64,000 bases of DNA, taken from contig NZ_KZ614144.1 in assembly GCF_002884445.1 (NCBI RefSeq), positions 2,308,290 to 2,372,289 on the forward strand. Direction: 5' to 3'. Below the pieces are notes generated by a model. It made no database searches. It was not told the DNA's origin and worked only from the letters and a program-made list of their open reading frames with translations. Positions 63,571 to 64,000 of the stretch are shown piece by piece. A program made the translations under genes and the position numbers. Each line of letters opens with the position of its first letter. Position 1 is the first letter of the stretch. The stretch is from Paenibacillus castaneae. GTDB taxonomy: Bacteria; Bacillota; Bacilli; Paenibacillales; Paenibacillaceae.

Positions 63571-64000
63571 ATGGTAGCAATTTTTGATGAATGGTGGATA
63601 AGGCTGCTTGCCGGGTTATTCGGGAGCGGCCTTATTGCCGCAGCAGCTTTTAAGCTGCGATCCTTATCCGTGTCTGGGGCATGGTCCGCGGTTGTGATGG
63701 GAACAGGTTTTGTTACGCTTGGCGAGCCGGTTTGGTTCGGCTTGCTCATCGCTTTTTTTGTATCATCCAGCTTGCTGTCCAAGTGGAAGCGAAAGCACCG
63801 TGCAAAGGCTGAGGCCGAAGCCAAATATGAGAAGACCGGGCGGCGCGACGCCGGTCAAGTCTGGGCCAATGGGGGCGCAGGCTTGCTGCTGTGCGCCGCC
63901 CATGCTCTGTGGCCCGATGACGTCTGGCTATTCGCGTACATCGGCGTTATGGCATCCGTGAACGCGGATACGTGGGCCACGGAGATCGGGGCTTTGAGCA
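63571..64000 (+). CDS. DUF92 family membrane protein, 3' end cut by window edge
   Basis: The first 143 residues of a polytopic membrane protein of the DUF92/TIGR00297 family. Visible are GSGLIAAAAFKLRSLSVSGA, then AVVMGTGFVTLG, a basic loop (SKWKRKHRAKAEAEAKYEKT), the family signature GRRDAGQVWANGGAGLLLCA, and MASVNADTWATEIGAL. Archaeal and plant relatives act on polyprenol or phytol phosphates; the bacterial role is not established. ATG 63571 has AGGAGG 12 bases upstream. The full protein should be about 260-280 residues. Confidence 0.88.
   Translation, partial: MVAIFDEWWIRLLAGLFGSGLIAAAAFKLRSLSVSGAWSAVVMGTGFVTLGEPVWFGLLIAFFVSSSLLSKWKRKHRAKAEAEAKYEKTGRRDAGQVWANGGAGLLLCAAHALWPDDVWLFAYIGVMASVNADTWATEIGALS

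Noticed and set aside
63474..63824. 116-codon minus-strand frame opposite the DUF92 gene
   Set aside because: The plus-strand DUF92 protein is clearly recognisable across the same bases.

Overview
The window looks like chromosomal DNA of a low-to-moderate G+C, spore-forming-type member of the Bacillota, most likely Paenibacillaceae. This is inferred from strong AGGAGG ribosome binding sites, sigma-A promoters, frequent TTG and GTG starts, and the gene families present: YpsA, YtxG/YtxH, YuzB, an LtaS-type enzyme, a coproporphyrin-type hemE-hemH-hemY operon and a firmicute-style type IV pilus cluster. No rRNA, tRNA, CRISPR array, prophage or intact insertion sequence was recognised.

Layout. 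1-3580: thiamine-precursor salvage operon on the minus strand (thiZ-thiX-thiY-thiD) behind a TPP riboswitch and an intrinsic terminator; thiD runs off the left edge. 3600-9930: mixed housekeeping and regulatory genes (YpsA, an ArsR-DUF2087 repressor with twin operator palindromes, a secreted SLH-like protein, a Cache-GGDEF diguanylate cyclase, a methyltransferase, a GNAT enzyme). 10001-13605: heterodimeric ABC exporter. 13606-14298: repeat-rich gap with a five-copy 9-bp tandem repeat and a gene remnant. 14237-14700: a LexA-box-controlled gene of unknown function. 14836-18481: small genes, including a minimal CuA cupredoxin, a SufR-like Fe-S regulator and a ytxG/ytxH pair. 18558-25156: glycogen metabolism (glgC divergent from glgB-glgA) and a convergent neopullulanase-type GH13. 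25444-30700: murI, an M14 peptidase, small conserved proteins, a DUF3990 ADP-ribosyltransferase-like gene overlapping a small partner gene, and a membrane-anchored PDZ-Lon protease. 30874-36657: SDR plus TetR pair, LTA synthase and rRNA methyltransferase, O-methyltransferase. 36774-41328: a LacI-controlled locus with an unassigned six-hairpin glycosidase-like enzyme and a GNAT. 42835-57602: type IV pilus locus (three minor pilins; a divergent 1406-residue secreted protein with Ig-like repeats; pilB-pilT-pilC-pilin-pilD-pilMN-pilO). 57822-61310: hemE-hemH-hemY. 61395-64000: CapA-like protein, glycerophosphodiesterase and a DUF92 protein cut by the right edge.

The least understood items are: (i) the SOS-box gene at 14299; (ii) the overlapping DUF3990/partner pair at 28299-29175, which has the form of a toxin-antitoxin or effector-immunity module; (iii) the transporter-less LacI/six-hairpin/GNAT locus; and (iv) the giant secreted protein embedded in the pilus cluster. 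Non-canonical starts are suggested for thiZ (ATT) and for the first ABC subunit (CTG). Functional statements rest on recognition of families and motifs by eye; no database search was run.
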